In this document: positions 8,588-17,717 of the stretch, piece after piece | How positions within the stretch are numbered: position 1 is the stretch's first letter | Layout: each line of letters begins with the position of its first letter | Origin: Tsukamurella sp040611135 | Lineage (GTDB): Bacteria > Actinomycetota > Actinomycetes > Mycobacteriales > Mycobacteriaceae | Direction of reading: 5' to 3' | DNA: 64,000 nucleotides | Assembly (NCBI RefSeq): GCF_040611135.1 | Contig: NZ_JBEXNL010000017.1 | Span: 1-64,000, forward strand | Made by a program: the position numbers and the translations under genes | The notes under the pieces: generated by a model | Databases searched by the model: none | What the model was told of the DNA's origin: nothing | What the model saw: the letters and a program-made list of their open reading frames with translations, nothing else

Positions 8588-9847
8588 GTGTCTGACTTCA
8601 GCATGTCCCGTCGCTCGATGCTGACGGGGATCGGCGGCCTCGCCCTCGCCGGCGCTCTGGCGGCGTGCGGCGGAAACACCGGCCGCGATGGCGGTGCCGG
8701 GAGGGACCTGCGGGCCTGGTTCCACCAGTACGGTGAGAAGGGCGCGCCCGAAGCGCTCGCCCGCTATGCGTCCGAGTACCCCGGCGGCGGGGTCCGGGTC
8801 AGTTCGTTCCCGGGCGACTACGACCAGAAGATCTCCTCGGCGCTGGTGAGCGGCGACGGCCCGGATGTCTTCGAGTTCGCCAACGGCCCCACGATCGACA
8901 TGATCACGGCGGGCCAGGTCGCGGACCTGACCGACGTGCTGGGTGACGCGCGCTCGGATTTCACACCGTCGCTGCTGGACCGGATGACTCACGGGGGCCG
9001 CGTGTACGGGATCCCACAGGTCATGGACATGCAGCTGCTGGTGTACCGGCGGTCGACGCTCGAGCAGTCCGGCGTCGTGCCGCCCCGGACGCTCGGCGAG
9101 CTGGTGTCGGCGGCGCGGGCACTCAACAAGGGCACCACCAAGGGCCTGTTCCTGGGGAACAACGGCGGCGCGGACGTGCTCGGCGGTGTGCTGCTGTGGT
9201 CGTCGGGCCACGACTACCTCACTCCCGAGCGCAAGCCGGGCTTCGTCGACGAGGAGGTCGCGGCGGGCCTGCGGACGATGCGCGCGCTGTTCACCTCGGG
9301 CGACCTGTTGCTGGGCGCGCCGCAGGACTGGTCCGATCCCGGGGCGTTCATCGCGGGCCAGACCGCGATGCAGTGGACGGGGCTGTGGGCGCTGCCCGCG
9401 ATCACCGCGGCGCTGGGTGACGATGTCGGCGTCCGGGCCTTCCCCGCGATCGGCGCGAACGGCGGCACCAGCGTGCCCTTCGGCGCGTACGGTGCGGCGG
9501 TGAACGCGAAGGGCGATGTCGCGCGGGCGAAGAAGTTCGTGCAGTGGCTGTGGGTCGAGCGCACGGACCTGCAGCTGGACTGGGCGCAGAGTTACGGCCT
9601 GCACGTCCCGGCGCGGCGCTCGTTGCTGCCGCGCGCCACCAAGCTGGCGACCGGGTTGTACAGGGAGGCGGCCGATCTCGTGAACACTGTGGGGCATCCC
9701 CAGACGCCGCTGCTGTGGACGGCGCGCTGCGCCACCGCGTATCGGGACGCGCTCGACCGGATCATCCGGGGCGGCGCCGATCCCATGACCGAGCTGCGGG
9801 GCGTCGGAGGCGTGGTCGAGAAGGAACTCGAGCGGTTCCCGAGCTGA
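8588..9847 (+). CDS. Sugar ABC transporter substrate-binding lipoprotein
   Basis: 419 residues. The N-terminus has twin Arg (SRRSMLTG), a hydrophobic core and the lipobox LAAC at about residues 24-27. It is therefore a lipid-anchored, possibly Tat-exported, binding protein. The rest matches family 1 extracellular solute-binding proteins (MalE/UgpB type), for example the GPDVFEFANG segment. Substrate cannot be read from sequence. GTG 8588 is chosen because of the -10 box; ATG 8603 would keep the Arg pair. The stop overlaps the permease start by one base (TGATG). Confidence 0.88.
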   Translation: MSDFSMSRRSMLTGIGGLALAGALAACGGNTGRDGGAGRDLRAWFHQYGEKGAPEALARYASEYPGGGVRVSSFPGDYDQKISSALVSGDGPDVFEFANGPTIDMITAGQVADLTDVLGDARSDFTPSLLDRMTHGGRVYGIPQVMDMQLLVYRRSTLEQSGVVPPRTLGELVSAARALNKGTTKGLFLGNNGGADVLGGVLLWSSGHDYLTPERKPGFVDEEVAAGLRTMRALFTSGDLLLGAPQDWSDPGAFIAGQTAMQWTGLWALPAITAALGDDVGVRAFPAIGANGGTSVPFGAYGAAVNAKGDVARAKKFVQWLWVERTDLQLDWAQSYGLHVPARRSLLPRATKLATGLYREAADLVNTVGHPQTPLLWTARCATAYRDALDRIIRGGADPMTELRGVGGVVEKELERFPS

Positions 9848-10782
9848 TGCGCGCGCGCTCGGCACGGACCGAGAGAGGCGGGTGGCGCGACTCGCCGCAC
9901 CTGTGGTTCTGGGTGCTGACGGGGCCCTTCCTCGCGGGACTGACGATGTTCGTCGTCGTCCCCATCGGGTGGAGCGTGTGGCTGAGCCTGTTCGAGGCCC
10001 GGAACACGGTGACCCCGACGCATTTCGTGGGACTGGACAACTACCGCGACATGCTGGGCGACCCGGCGTTCCGCTCGAGCCTGGTCACGTTCGTGGTGTT
10101 CGCCGTGATCCTCGTCCCGCTGACCTTCGCCGGCTCGCTCGCGCTGGCGGTCCTGGTGAACGGGGTGCGGCTGTTCCAGCGCTTCTTCCGGTCGGTGTTC
10201 TTCCTGCCGATGGCGTGCAGCTATGTCGCGGCGTCGCTGATCTGGCGCGGGGCGATCTTTCCCGGCGTGCCCACGGGCGTGGCGAACACGGCGCTGCGCG
10301 CGGTGGGGCTCGAGCCGGTCGCGTGGCTGTCGGTGGTGCACCCGCCCTGGTACTGGTTGGTGCTGGTCACGGTGCGCCTGTGGTTGCAGCTGGGCTTCTA
10401 CATGATTCTGTTCCTCGCGGCCCTGCAGCGGGTGCCGGCGACGCTGTACGAGGCGGCCGCGCTCGACGGTGCGTCCGGCTGGACCGTCTTCGCCCGGATC
10501 ACCCTCCCGCAGCTGCGCGCGGTGTCCGTCGCCGTGCTGCTGCTGGCGACGGTGAACGCGTTCTCCGCCTTCGACGAGTTCTACGGCGTCATGTCCACCG
10601 CGCAGGGGTATCCGCCGTATGCGCGACCGCCGCTGGTCTACCTGTACTACGTGGCCGTCGGCAACGGTCAGGACTTCGGCAGCGGCGGTGCGGGCGGGGT
10701 GATCCTCACCATGCTGATCGCCCTGTTCGCCCTGCTCCAGGGCAGGCTGACGGGGTTGCTGGGGCGGAGGGGCCCCCGATGA
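9847..10782 (+). CDS. Sugar ABC transporter permease 1
   Basis: 311-residue inner-membrane permease of the MalF/UgpA type with about six transmembrane helices, the first at residues 18-40. The EAA loop that docks the ATPase reads YEAAALDGASGWTVFARITLP (about 200-220). It is translationally coupled to both neighbours: TGATG with the binding protein and ATGA with the second permease. The pair of permeases presumably forms a heterodimeric channel. Confidence 0.9.
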   Translation: MRARSARTERGGWRDSPHLWFWVLTGPFLAGLTMFVVVPIGWSVWLSLFEARNTVTPTHFVGLDNYRDMLGDPAFRSSLVTFVVFAVILVPLTFAGSLALAVLVNGVRLFQRFFRSVFFLPMACSYVAASLIWRGAIFPGVPTGVANTALRAVGLEPVAWLSVVHPPWYWLVLVTVRLWLQLGFYMILFLAALQRVPATLYEAAALDGASGWTVFARITLPQLRAVSVAVLLLATVNAFSAFDEFYGVMSTAQGYPPYARPPLVYLYYVAVGNGQDFGSGGAGGVILTMLIALFALLQGRLTGLLGRRGPR

Positions 10783-11594
10783 CACTGTCCCGCGCCGCCC
10801 GCTACCTGATCCTGACCGGCCTCGCCGTCCTCTTCCTGGTGCCCTTGTACCTGCTGGTCCGCGGCGCCCTCGGTACGTCGATGGACGTCGCGACGGGGTC
10901 CTGGGGGCTCCGAGCGCCCGTCTGGAGCAACCTTTCGGAGGTCTTCTCCGACGATGCCCGGCCGCTCGGCCGCGCCCTGCTCAACTCGACGGTCGTCGCG
11001 GTGCTGCAGACGCTCGGGACGGTCGCGCTGGCCCTGCCCGCCGGGTACGCCTCCGCGCGGATCCGGGTCCCGTACGCGGGGGCGGTGTTCGGGGTGGTGC
11101 TGGCGACGCTGCTGGTCCCCGCCGCGGTCACCTTCGTGCCGACCTTCGTCATGGTCTCCTCGCTGGGCTGGGTGTCGTCGCTGCAGGGCCTCGTGGTGCC
11201 GGGTCTGTTCCAGGCCACGGCGGTGTTCCTGTTCCGGCAGCACTTCCTGGGGTTCCCGCGGGAGCTCGAGGAGGCCGCCGTGCTCGACGGTGCCGGCCCC
11301 GCCCGGATCCTCCTGCGCGTCGCCCTGCCGGGCGCGGGCGCGGTGACGGCCGCGGTCGCCACGATCACCTTCGTCGGCAGCTGGAACGCGTTCCTGTGGC
11401 CGCTGGTGATCGGCCAGGACCCGCAGTCCTGGACCGTGCAGCTCGTCCTCTCCAGCTACATCACCGCGCAGTCGGTGAACGTGCCCGCGATGTTCGCGGC
11501 CGCGCTGGTATCGATCGCGCCGCTCCTGGCGTTCTTCCTGGTAGCACAGCGATGGATAGCGGCAGGCGTGGAGCGCAGCGGCATCTCCGGCTGA
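10779..11594 (+). CDS. Sugar ABC transporter permease 2
   Basis: 271-residue MalG/UgpE-type permease with about six transmembrane helices. The EAA loop is EEAAVLDGAGPARILLRVAL. A GGAGGGG tract lies just upstream of the ATG, which overlaps the previous stop (ATGA). No ATP-binding subunit follows. Many actinobacterial sugar importers borrow a shared MsmK/MsiK-type ATPase encoded elsewhere, and that is the likely case here. Confidence 0.9.
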   Translation: MTLSRAARYLILTGLAVLFLVPLYLLVRGALGTSMDVATGSWGLRAPVWSNLSEVFSDDARPLGRALLNSTVVAVLQTLGTVALALPAGYASARIRVPYAGAVFGVVLATLLVPAAVTFVPTFVMVSSLGWVSSLQGLVVPGLFQATAVFLFRQHFLGFPRELEEAAVLDGAGPARILLRVALPGAGAVTAAVATITFVGSWNAFLWPLVIGQDPQSWTVQLVLSSYITAQSVNVPAMFAAALVSIAPLLAFFLVAQRWIAAGVERSGISG

Positions 11595-11742
11595 CGGGTG
11601 ACGGTGGTCACCGCGGACGGCGGGCGGTCGAGCGGGACACGTGCGTGCGGAAAACCAGCAGATGTGCTGGATCGGGGTGGCTGTTCCGCTTAGTCTGAAC
11701 CGGTTCTGTCCGACCCCGGAGGTCGGGCGAGAGGAGACGACG

Positions 11743-12699
11743 ATGTCTGTGACCGCGCATCGCGGCGTGAGCGCCCAGTCGGCGCTCGCCATCGCGGGAG
11801 CCAAGCTGCTGCTGCGGCCCCTGATCTCCCTGTACCCCGTGCGGTCCTGGAGTTTCGGGCCCCTCGCGCTGGGCGAGGCGCTGGCCGAACTCATCGGCTG
11901 GATGCCCGACGACGTCGAGGTCGACCGGATGGAGCTCGCCGGCGTGCAGGTCGAGCGCCTCGTGCCCACCGCCGGTGACCTGCGCACCGACGTCGCGATC
12001 TGCTACTACCACGGCGGCGCATTCCTCGCGGGCGGCCCCGCGACGCACCGACGGGTCGCGGCCGCGCTGGCCCGCGCCCTGGGCGTCACCGTCTTCAACG
12101 TCGACTACCGCCAGCTGCCCGACGTCGGCATCGGCACGTCCGTCGAAGACGGTTACCGGGTGTACCGAGCCGTCGTCGATTCGGGCCGGTACCGCCAGGT
12201 GGCGGTCGGCGGCGATTCCGCGGGCGGCTACATCTCCGCGAAGGTCCTCGAGCTGGCCTACCTGGACGCCGCGCCGGCCCCGGCGGCCTACTTCGGATTC
12301 TCTCCGCTGCTCACGCCCACCGTCGAGGACGGTGACCCGCGCTACGACATCGACGACGCCTACCTCACGGCCGGCAAGCTGCGCGGCCTGCGGGAGTTCT
12401 TCGATCGCGGACCCGTCGATCCGCGCGGCCACGACGACGCCACCGAGATCAGCCCCGCCGCGTTCCCGCCGGCGCTGGTGATCGCCTGTACGGACGAGAT
12501 GCTCCGGGTCGACGCCGAGCGCCTGCACGCCCGCCTCGACGGTGCCGGCAAGCTCTGTGACCTGCACCTGTACGAGGGCGGCGTGCACGCCTTCCCCGTA
12601 CTCGCCGGCGCGACGCCGGAGAGCGAGCAGGCCGTGCAGATCACGGCCCTGTTCCTCGAGGCCGCGTTCGACGCGCGCCTGCAGCACCACGCGGCGTAG
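11743..12699 (+). CDS. HSL-family alpha/beta hydrolase (esterase/lipase)
   Basis: 318-residue cytosolic esterase of the hormone-sensitive-lipase family. The oxyanion motif is HGGAF (near residue 89), the nucleophile elbow GDSAGG (near 156), the acid in CTDEMLRVD, and the His in GGVHAF. All catalytic parts are present. GAGGAGA lies about 5 bases before ATG 11743, which is preferred over an upstream in-frame ATG. The next gene encodes an acyl-CoA ligase with its own promoter, so a lipid-ester role is reasonable, but the substrate is unknown. Confidence 0.88.
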   Translation: MSVTAHRGVSAQSALAIAGAKLLLRPLISLYPVRSWSFGPLALGEALAELIGWMPDDVEVDRMELAGVQVERLVPTAGDLRTDVAICYYHGGAFLAGGPATHRRVAAALARALGVTVFNVDYRQLPDVGIGTSVEDGYRVYRAVVDSGRYRQVAVGGDSAGGYISAKVLELAYLDAAPAPAAYFGFSPLLTPTVEDGDPRYDIDDAYLTAGKLRGLREFFDRGPVDPRGHDDATEISPAAFPPALVIACTDEMLRVDAERLHARLDGAGKLCDLHLYEGGVHAFPVLAGATPESEQAVQITALFLEAAFDARLQHHAA

Positions 12700-12724
12700 C
12701 GGGGCCGTCGGCAGCGTGTCGGCA

Positions 12725-12730
12725 TAGGCT
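12725..12730 (+). promoter_or_regulatory. -10 box of fadD36-like gene
   Basis: TAGGCT followed by GGGGGC and the ATG at 12737. The context ATAGGCTGGGG is repeated at the rph promoter (47794-47804). Confidence 0.65.
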
Positions 12731-12736
12731 GGGGGC

Positions 12737-14173
12737 ATGCTGCTGCCGCACACCGTGACCCCCGTCCCGCCCGGCTCCGACGGTGAGCCGGCCGTCACCG
12801 TCGGGGGCAGGACGCTGACGCGGACTGAGCTGATCGGCGCCGCCACCGCCGTCGCCGAGCGGCTGAACGGCCTCGGCGTGCGCGGCCCCGTCGCGGTGTG
12901 GGCCGAGCCGACCCTCGCCACCGTCATCGCCATCGTCGGCGGGCTACGTGCCGGCGTGCCCGTGGTCCCCGTCCCGCCCGACTCCGGCAGCGCCGAGATC
13001 GCGCACGTCCTCACCGATTCCGGCGCCCAGGCCTGGTTGGGCGTCACCCCGGAGGATCCGCACGGCCTGCCCGCGGTTCCGGTCCGCGAGCACGCCCGCG
13101 GCTGGCACGCCCTGCCGGAGCCGCCGGCCCGCGCGACCGCGCTGATCATGTACACCTCGGGCACGACCGGCGCCCCGAAGGGCGTCCCGATCCGGCGCGA
13201 GGCGATCGCGGCGTGCATCGACGGCCTCGCCGACGCCTGGGCCTGGACCGCGAATGACACGCTCGTGCACGGTCTTCCGCTGTTCCACGTGCACGGGCTC
13301 GTCCTCGGCGTCCTCGGCCCGTTGCGCGTGGGCAGCCCGCTCGTGCACACGGGCAGGCCCACGCCGGAGGCCTACGCCGCCGCCGTTCGGGACCACGGCG
13401 GCACGATGTACTTCGGCGTCCCCACCGTGTGGTCGCGGATCGCCCGCGATCCGGAATCCGCTGCGGCGCTGCGCGATGTGCGCCTCCTGATCTCGGGTAG
13501 TGCGCCCCTGCCCGCTCCGGTGTTCGAGCGGATCCGCGAGCTGGCGGGCCACGAGATCGTCGAGCGGTACGGGATGACGGAGACGCTCATCACCGTGAGT
13601 GCGCGTGCCGACGGCGAGCGCCGTCCCGGCTGGGTCGGTTTGCCGATCACGGGCGTCGAGTCGCGGATCATCGGCGAGTCGGGGGAGGAGGCACCGCACG
13701 ACGGCGAGTCCATCGGCGCGCTGCAGATCCGCGGCCCGATGGTCGGCACCCAGTACCTCGGCCGCCCCGAGGCCACGGCCGAATCCTGGGTCGGCGAGGG
13801 CTGGTTCGACACGGGCGATGTCGCGGTCATCGACGCGGGCGGCTTCCACCGCATCGTGGGCCGCGCGTCCACGGACCTCATCAAGACCGGCGGTTTCCGG
13901 GTCGGCGCGGGCGAGATCGAGGCGGCGCTCCTGGGGCATGCGGATGTCCGCGAGGCGGCCGTCGTCGGACTTCCGGACGAGGACCTTGGGCAGCGCCTGG
14001 TCGCCTTCGTCGTGTCCGACGGTGCCCACGACCCTGCGGCGGCCGCCGCACTCACCGAGTTCGTGGGGGAGGTCCTGTCGAAACACAAGCGCCCCCGTGA
14101 GATCCGCTTCGTCGACGACCTCCCGCGCAATCCGATGGGAAAGGTGCAGAAGAAGCAGTTGCTCGCCGACTGA
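12737..14173 (+). CDS. fadD36: Acyl-CoA synthetase, FadD36-like
   Basis: 478-residue ANL-superfamily ligase that activates an acid to acyl-AMP and then acyl-CoA. The P-loop is YTSGTTGAPKG (near residue 138). YGMTET (near 280) and the hinge GWFDTGD are present, and the C-terminal Lys is in NPMGKVQKK. The N-terminus and compact length resemble M. tuberculosis FadD36, a family related to malonyl/methylmalonyl-CoA synthetases. The exact acid is unknown. The mRNA is probably leaderless. An LpqH-like lipoprotein gene follows after 34 bases but has its own -10 box. Confidence 0.85.
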   Translation: MLLPHTVTPVPPGSDGEPAVTVGGRTLTRTELIGAATAVAERLNGLGVRGPVAVWAEPTLATVIAIVGGLRAGVPVVPVPPDSGSAEIAHVLTDSGAQAWLGVTPEDPHGLPAVPVREHARGWHALPEPPARATALIMYTSGTTGAPKGVPIRREAIAACIDGLADAWAWTANDTLVHGLPLFHVHGLVLGVLGPLRVGSPLVHTGRPTPEAYAAAVRDHGGTMYFGVPTVWSRIARDPESAAALRDVRLLISGSAPLPAPVFERIRELAGHEIVERYGMTETLITVSARADGERRPGWVGLPITGVESRIIGESGEEAPHDGESIGALQIRGPMVGTQYLGRPEATAESWVGEGWFDTGDVAVIDAGGFHRIVGRASTDLIKTGGFRVGAGEIEAALLGHADVREAAVVGLPDEDLGQRLVAFVVSDGAHDPAAAAALTEFVGEVLSKHKRPREIRFVDDLPRNPMGKVQKKQLLAD

Positions 14174-14195
14174 GCCGGCGGGGGCCGCCCTGTGG

Positions 14196-14201
14196 TGTAA
14201 T
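14196..14201 (+). promoter_or_regulatory. -10 box of LpqH-like lipoprotein gene
   Basis: TGTAAT (five of six consensus bases) ends 6 bases before ATG 14208. Confidence 0.55.
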
Positions 14202-14207
14202 CGCGGC

Positions 14208-14675
14208 ATGAAGTGGGGATGGATCACTGTGCTCGTGGCGGGCGCGCTCGTCGCAACGGGATGTTCGTCGTCGACGGGCGGGACGGCGGTGCCCACGAGC
14301 ACGACGACCTCCGCAGCGTCGCAGGGCGGCGGCAACGGCATCCCCGCGGGGAGGGGCTCGTTCAAGCTGGACGGTGCGTACGTCCAGAACGCCGAGAACA
14401 TGACCGTCATGTGCACTGTGACGAGGGAGAAGACCACTGTTCTCACCGTCGGCGTCAGCATCTCGATGGAGGTCCGGAACGCCGTGGTGCCGCAGGTGAC
14501 GAAGTTCAGCTATCTCTCGGCGAACGGCGTCCTCGAGGGCGCTCCCGCGGGCTTCCGGCTCACACACGACGGTGACGCCACGGTCGTCACCGGCAACCTC
14601 TCGGGCACGGTGTTCACCGCGGGCGGGGCGATGGAGTCGGTCACCAAGCCGTTCGAATTCCGTTACACCTGCTGA
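14208..14675 (+). CDS. LpqH-like lipoprotein
   Basis: 155-residue lipoprotein with a signal peptide and lipobox VATGC, so it should be anchored on the outer face of the plasma membrane or in the mycomembrane layer. A Ser/Thr-rich linker follows. The C-terminus KPFEFRYTC matches the end of LpqH/19-kDa antigens, and the spacing of the two mature cysteines also fits. It is a diverged paralogue of the LpqH gene at 21338-21787. Function of the family is structural or immunomodulatory. The 3' end overlaps the convergent LysR gene by 13 bases. Confidence 0.8.
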   Translation: MKWGWITVLVAGALVATGCSSSTGGTAVPTSTTTSAASQGGGNGIPAGRGSFKLDGAYVQNAENMTVMCTVTREKTTVLTVGVSISMEVRNAVVPQVTKFSYLSANGVLEGAPAGFRLTHDGDATVVTGNLSGTVFTAGGAMESVTKPFEFRYTC

Positions 14676-15559
14676 TCCCCGGCGGCGCGGGCGATCACGA
14701 ACTCGTGCAACCGTCGGGTGACCGGACTGACCGTAGCCGTCGCTCGCGCCAGCGCGATCGCCCGGCGGTGCTCGCCCGTCAGCGGCACCTCCACCACGTC
14801 CGACGGTGCGCGGTCGTCGTGCGGCAGCAGGGCCACGCCCAGGCCGCGGGCGACGAGCTCGCGGATCGTGGTGAATTCGGTGACCTCGACGGCGATGTCC
14901 GGGGTGAAACCGGCCGCGGCGCACCACTGTTCGGTGGCGGAACGCAGGTGGTAGCTGGGCGGGTTGGCGATGAAGGTCTCAGCCCGTAGGTGCGCCAGCG
15001 GGATCCGCCGGGACTGCGCGAGCGGATGACTGATGGGCAGCGCCGCCCCGATCTCCTGCGCTCCGATGATCGTGTGCGGCAGCCGGTCCGGCGGCGGGAT
15101 CGTCACGGCCAGGTCGAGCGATCCAGTCTCGAGGTCGCGCACGAGCTCGGAGCCGTGGGCCTGCTTGAGGGTCACGGTGATCCCCGGATGCGCCCGCCGG
15201 AACGCGGCCAGCAGGTCGGGGACGAGCCCGGCACCCATGGTCAGGGGGAATCCGAACCGGACGGTGCCGTGCTCGCCGTCGGTCTCGCCGACCACCGCGT
15301 CGATCGCCATCTCCAGTTCGTGTAGCGGATCCCGGACCCGGCGCGCGAGCTCCTCTCCGGCCTCGGTGAGGCGTACCGTGCGCCCGGCGTGGATCAGCAG
15401 GGGCGTTCCCAGGTCGTTCTCCAGCGCGTGGACGCGCCGGCTCATCGAGGACTGCGGGATCCCGAGCGCGGTCGCGGCGCGGGTCATGTGTCCGTCGTGC
15501 GCTGCGAGCTCGGCGAGTGCCTGGAGCTGTGGGGCGAAAAGGCTCAACCATTGATCCAC
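14663..15559 (-). CDS. LysR-family regulator
   Basis: 298-residue LysR regulator. The winged HTH is at about residues 12-60 (HMTRAATALGIPQSSMSRRVHALE), followed by a periplasmic-binding-like effector domain from about 90. It diverges from mqo across 108 bp and probably regulates itself and mqo; this rests on arrangement only. The start is GTG 15559, 6 bases after TATGAT on the minus strand. No regulator ligand can be inferred. Confidence 0.88.
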   Translation of the reverse strand: MDQWLSLFAPQLQALAELAAHDGHMTRAATALGIPQSSMSRRVHALENDLGTPLLIHAGRTVRLTEAGEELARRVRDPLHELEMAIDAVVGETDGEHGTVRFGFPLTMGAGLVPDLLAAFRRAHPGITVTLKQAHGSELVRDLETGSLDLAVTIPPPDRLPHTIIGAQEIGAALPISHPLAQSRRIPLAHLRAETFIANPPSYHLRSATEQWCAAAGFTPDIAVEVTEFTTIRELVARGLGVALLPHDDRAPSDVVEVPLTGEHRRAIALARATATVSPVTRRLHEFVIARAAGDQQV

Positions 15560-15565
15560 CTTCGG

Positions 15566-15571
15566 ATCATA
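15566..15571 (-). promoter_or_regulatory. -10 box of LysR gene beside mqo
   Basis: Minus-strand TATGAT (five of six consensus), 6 bases, then GTG 15559. It lies in the LysR/mqo divergent region. Confidence 0.6.
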
Positions 15572-15667
15572 TCGACGCAATACTTCATTGGACGGATGGG
15601 TGGCGGCGGATCGATGCTGGAGCGGTACCCGATCACGCGGTACCGCCCACTGTTCGAGGAGGATCCG

Positions 15668-17116
15668 ATGGCCACCCATTCCACCCGGGGATTCGACGCC
15701 GATGTCGTGCTGATCGGCGGCGGCATCATGTCCGCGACGCTCGGCGCGATGCTCGTCGAGCGCAGGCCCGACCTGCGGATCGTGCTGCTCGAGCGCGCCG
15801 ACGCGCTGGCGACCGAGAGCAGCGGTCCGTGGAACAACGCGGGCACCGGGCACACCGGCTTCTGCGAGCTCAACTACATGCCCGATCCCACCGACGGCGC
15901 GAAGCCGATCGCCATGGCCGAGCAGTTCGGCCGGACCCGTGCCTGGTGGGACGGGCTCGTCGCGGCGGGCCGGCTCGACGGGGGCTTCCTGCACGCGACC
16001 CCGCATCTGGATGTCGTGTTCGGCGAGCGCGACATGACCTACCTGCGGCAGCGGTACGAGACCCTGCGCACCCACCCGGCGTTCGCCGCGATGGCGTACA
16101 CGGAGAACCCCGAGACGATCCGGCAGTGGGCGCCGCAGGTGATGGAGGGGCGCGGTCCCGACTCCATGTGGGGCCGGATGGCCGCGACGCGGCACCCCGG
16201 CGGCACCGACGTCGACTTCGGTGCCCTGACCCGCGGACTCACGACGATCATCACCGGCGCGGGCGGCGAGGTCCGGTTCGGACACGAGGTGACGCGGCTG
16301 CGTCGCACCCTTGCGGGCTGGACGCTGCGCGGTCGCGGCCCGCACGGTCGGTTCGAGATCCGCGCCCGCCGCGTGTTCGTGGGTGCCGGCGGCATGGCGC
16401 TGCGGCTCCTGCAGAGCGCGCGGGTCCCGGAGGTGCGCGGCTACGCGGTGCTTCCGGTCGGGGCGGCGTTCCTGCGCTGCTCGGACCCCGACGTCGCACG
16501 CCGCCTCGACGGCAAGGTGTACGGGCAGGCCGCGATCGGCGCGCCGCCCATGTCCGTCCCGCACCTGGACCGTCGGTACGTCGACGGTGCCGACCACCTC
16601 ATGTTCGGCCCGTACGCCACGTTCAGCACGAAGCTGCTCAAGCGGGGGAGCCTCGTCGACTTCTTCACGACGCTGCGGCTTGGCAACCTGCACGTGATCG
16701 CGGCGGCGATGGCCCAGAACCTTTCGCTGGTGCGGTATCTGATCACCGAGCTGGCCGCCGGGAAGCGGAAGAAGTTCGCCCAGCTCCAGCGGTACTACCC
16801 GGACGCCGATCCGGCGCAGTGGGAGCTCATCGCCGCCGGGCAGCGCGCCCAGCTCGTCACCCCCGACCGCCGCCGCGTCGGCGTGCTGCAGCAGGGTACC
16901 GAGCTGGTGACCGCCGCCGACGGGACCATCGCCGGCCTCCTCGGCGCGTCGCCCGGTGCGAGTACCGCGGTCCCGATCATGCAGGACCTGCTCGCGCGCT
17001 GGGGATTCGGCGAGGATCAGGAGGGCGTGGCCGCGAGCGGGCTGGTCGCGAACGCCGCCAGCACCGACGCCGGCACCTCGCCGTCGGCCCCCGGCGAGGG
17101 CTCGATCGCGGTGTAG
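15668..17116 (+). CDS. mqo: Malate:quinone oxidoreductase, C-terminus altered
   Basis: 482-residue FAD enzyme of the peripheral membrane, oxidising malate to oxaloacetate and reducing quinone. The FAD motif is LIGGGIMSATLGAML (about 14-28). Family blocks such as SSGPWNNAGTGH, YGQAAIGAPPMSVPHLD and LLGASPGASTAVPIM are intact. After VPIM the usual C-terminal 25-30 residues are missing. Instead there are about 44 unrelated residues read from the antisense strand of the PPOX gene, giving a 100-bp convergent overlap. Activity is therefore uncertain. AGGAGG (15657-15662) lies 5 bases before the ATG. Confidence 0.85.
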   Translation: MATHSTRGFDADVVLIGGGIMSATLGAMLVERRPDLRIVLLERADALATESSGPWNNAGTGHTGFCELNYMPDPTDGAKPIAMAEQFGRTRAWWDGLVAAGRLDGGFLHATPHLDVVFGERDMTYLRQRYETLRTHPAFAAMAYTENPETIRQWAPQVMEGRGPDSMWGRMAATRHPGGTDVDFGALTRGLTTIITGAGGEVRFGHEVTRLRRTLAGWTLRGRGPHGRFEIRARRVFVGAGGMALRLLQSARVPEVRGYAVLPVGAAFLRCSDPDVARRLDGKVYGQAAIGAPPMSVPHLDRRYVDGADHLMFGPYATFSTKLLKRGSLVDFFTTLRLGNLHVIAAAMAQNLSLVRYLITELAAGKRKKFAQLQRYYPDADPAQWELIAAGQRAQLVTPDRRRVGVLQQGTELVTAADGTIAGLLGASPGASTAVPIMQDLLARWGFGEDQEGVAASGLVANAASTDAGTSPSAPGEGSIAV

Positions 17117-17646
17117 CCGGTGCGGACCGGCAGCACCCCCGACCAGCCGCCCTCGCTCGCGGATGCGCCGCCGCTGCGCTGCTTGGTGATCCAGTTGTCC
17201 GCCGTGATCGGCAGCGTGAGGACCAGCGTCGCGGCGAGTTCCTTGCGGGTGTTGGCCCGCAGCTCAGCACTCCGCCCGGGGAGCAGTCCGTCGACGAACC
17301 GGTCGAGAAGCTCCGTGGCGTCCGCGGATTCGGTCGCGAGATTCCCGCGGACCACCGCGGACCGGTAGTTCATCGAGTGGTCGAACGCGGTGTCGGCCAC
17401 GACGAGCCCGTCCACGTGGGTCACGGTCAGCGTGGCCGGGGCGCCCGCCGCGACCCGGCGCAGCGCACCCGCGCCCGTCGAGCCGTGCAGGACGATGCGG
17501 TCGTCGACGCGGACGTAGGCGAGGGGGACGGACCAGGGCAGTCCGTCGACCACCGTCGACAGGACGGCGACCACCCCGTCGTCGAGCACCTCATCGAGCA
17601 GGGCGCGGTCGCCGCCGCGGTCCGGGTAGCGGGTGAGTGTCTCCAT
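17017..17646 (-). CDS. Pyridoxamine 5'-phosphate oxidase-family flavoprotein
   Basis: 209-residue split-barrel FMN-binding protein (Pyridox_ox_2 type). The central block LHGSTGAGALRRVAAG and the following HSMNYRSAVVRG are typical, and WSGVLPVRT closes the domain. The substrate is unknown; this subfamily is not classical PdxH. It diverges from a MocR regulator 77 bp away, a pairing common in actinobacteria that suggests PLP-responsive control. The start ATG 17646 follows a weak CAGGAT box by 6 bases. The 3' end overlaps mqo by 100 bp. Confidence 0.85.
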   Translation of the reverse strand: METLTRYPDRGGDRALLDEVLDDGVVAVLSTVVDGLPWSVPLAYVRVDDRIVLHGSTGAGALRRVAAGAPATLTVTHVDGLVVADTAFDHSMNYRSAVVRGNLATESADATELLDRFVDGLLPGRSAELRANTRKELAATLVLTLPITADNWITKQRSGGASASEGGWSGVLPVRTGYTAIEPSPGADGEVPASVLAAFATSPLAATPS

Positions 17647-17662
17647 GGGACGATCCTGGCAT

Positions 17663-17686
17663 CGATACCGGCACCCTGTCGCTACC
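17663..17686. promoter_or_regulatory. Possible MocR direct-repeat operator
   Basis: CGATACC (17663-17669) and CGCTACC (17680-17686) form a direct repeat with a 17-bp period between the divergent PPOX and MocR genes. MocR/PdxR proteins often bind direct repeats. The repeat is short and one base is different, so this is a suggestion. Confidence 0.3.
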
Positions 17687-17711
17687 AGTTTCAGTCAGAA
17701 TGTGAATCCAG

Positions 17712-17717
17712 TATTCT
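17712..17717 (+). promoter_or_regulatory. -10 box of MocR gene
   Basis: TATTCT (five of six consensus bases), 6 bases, then GTG 17724. Confidence 0.65.
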
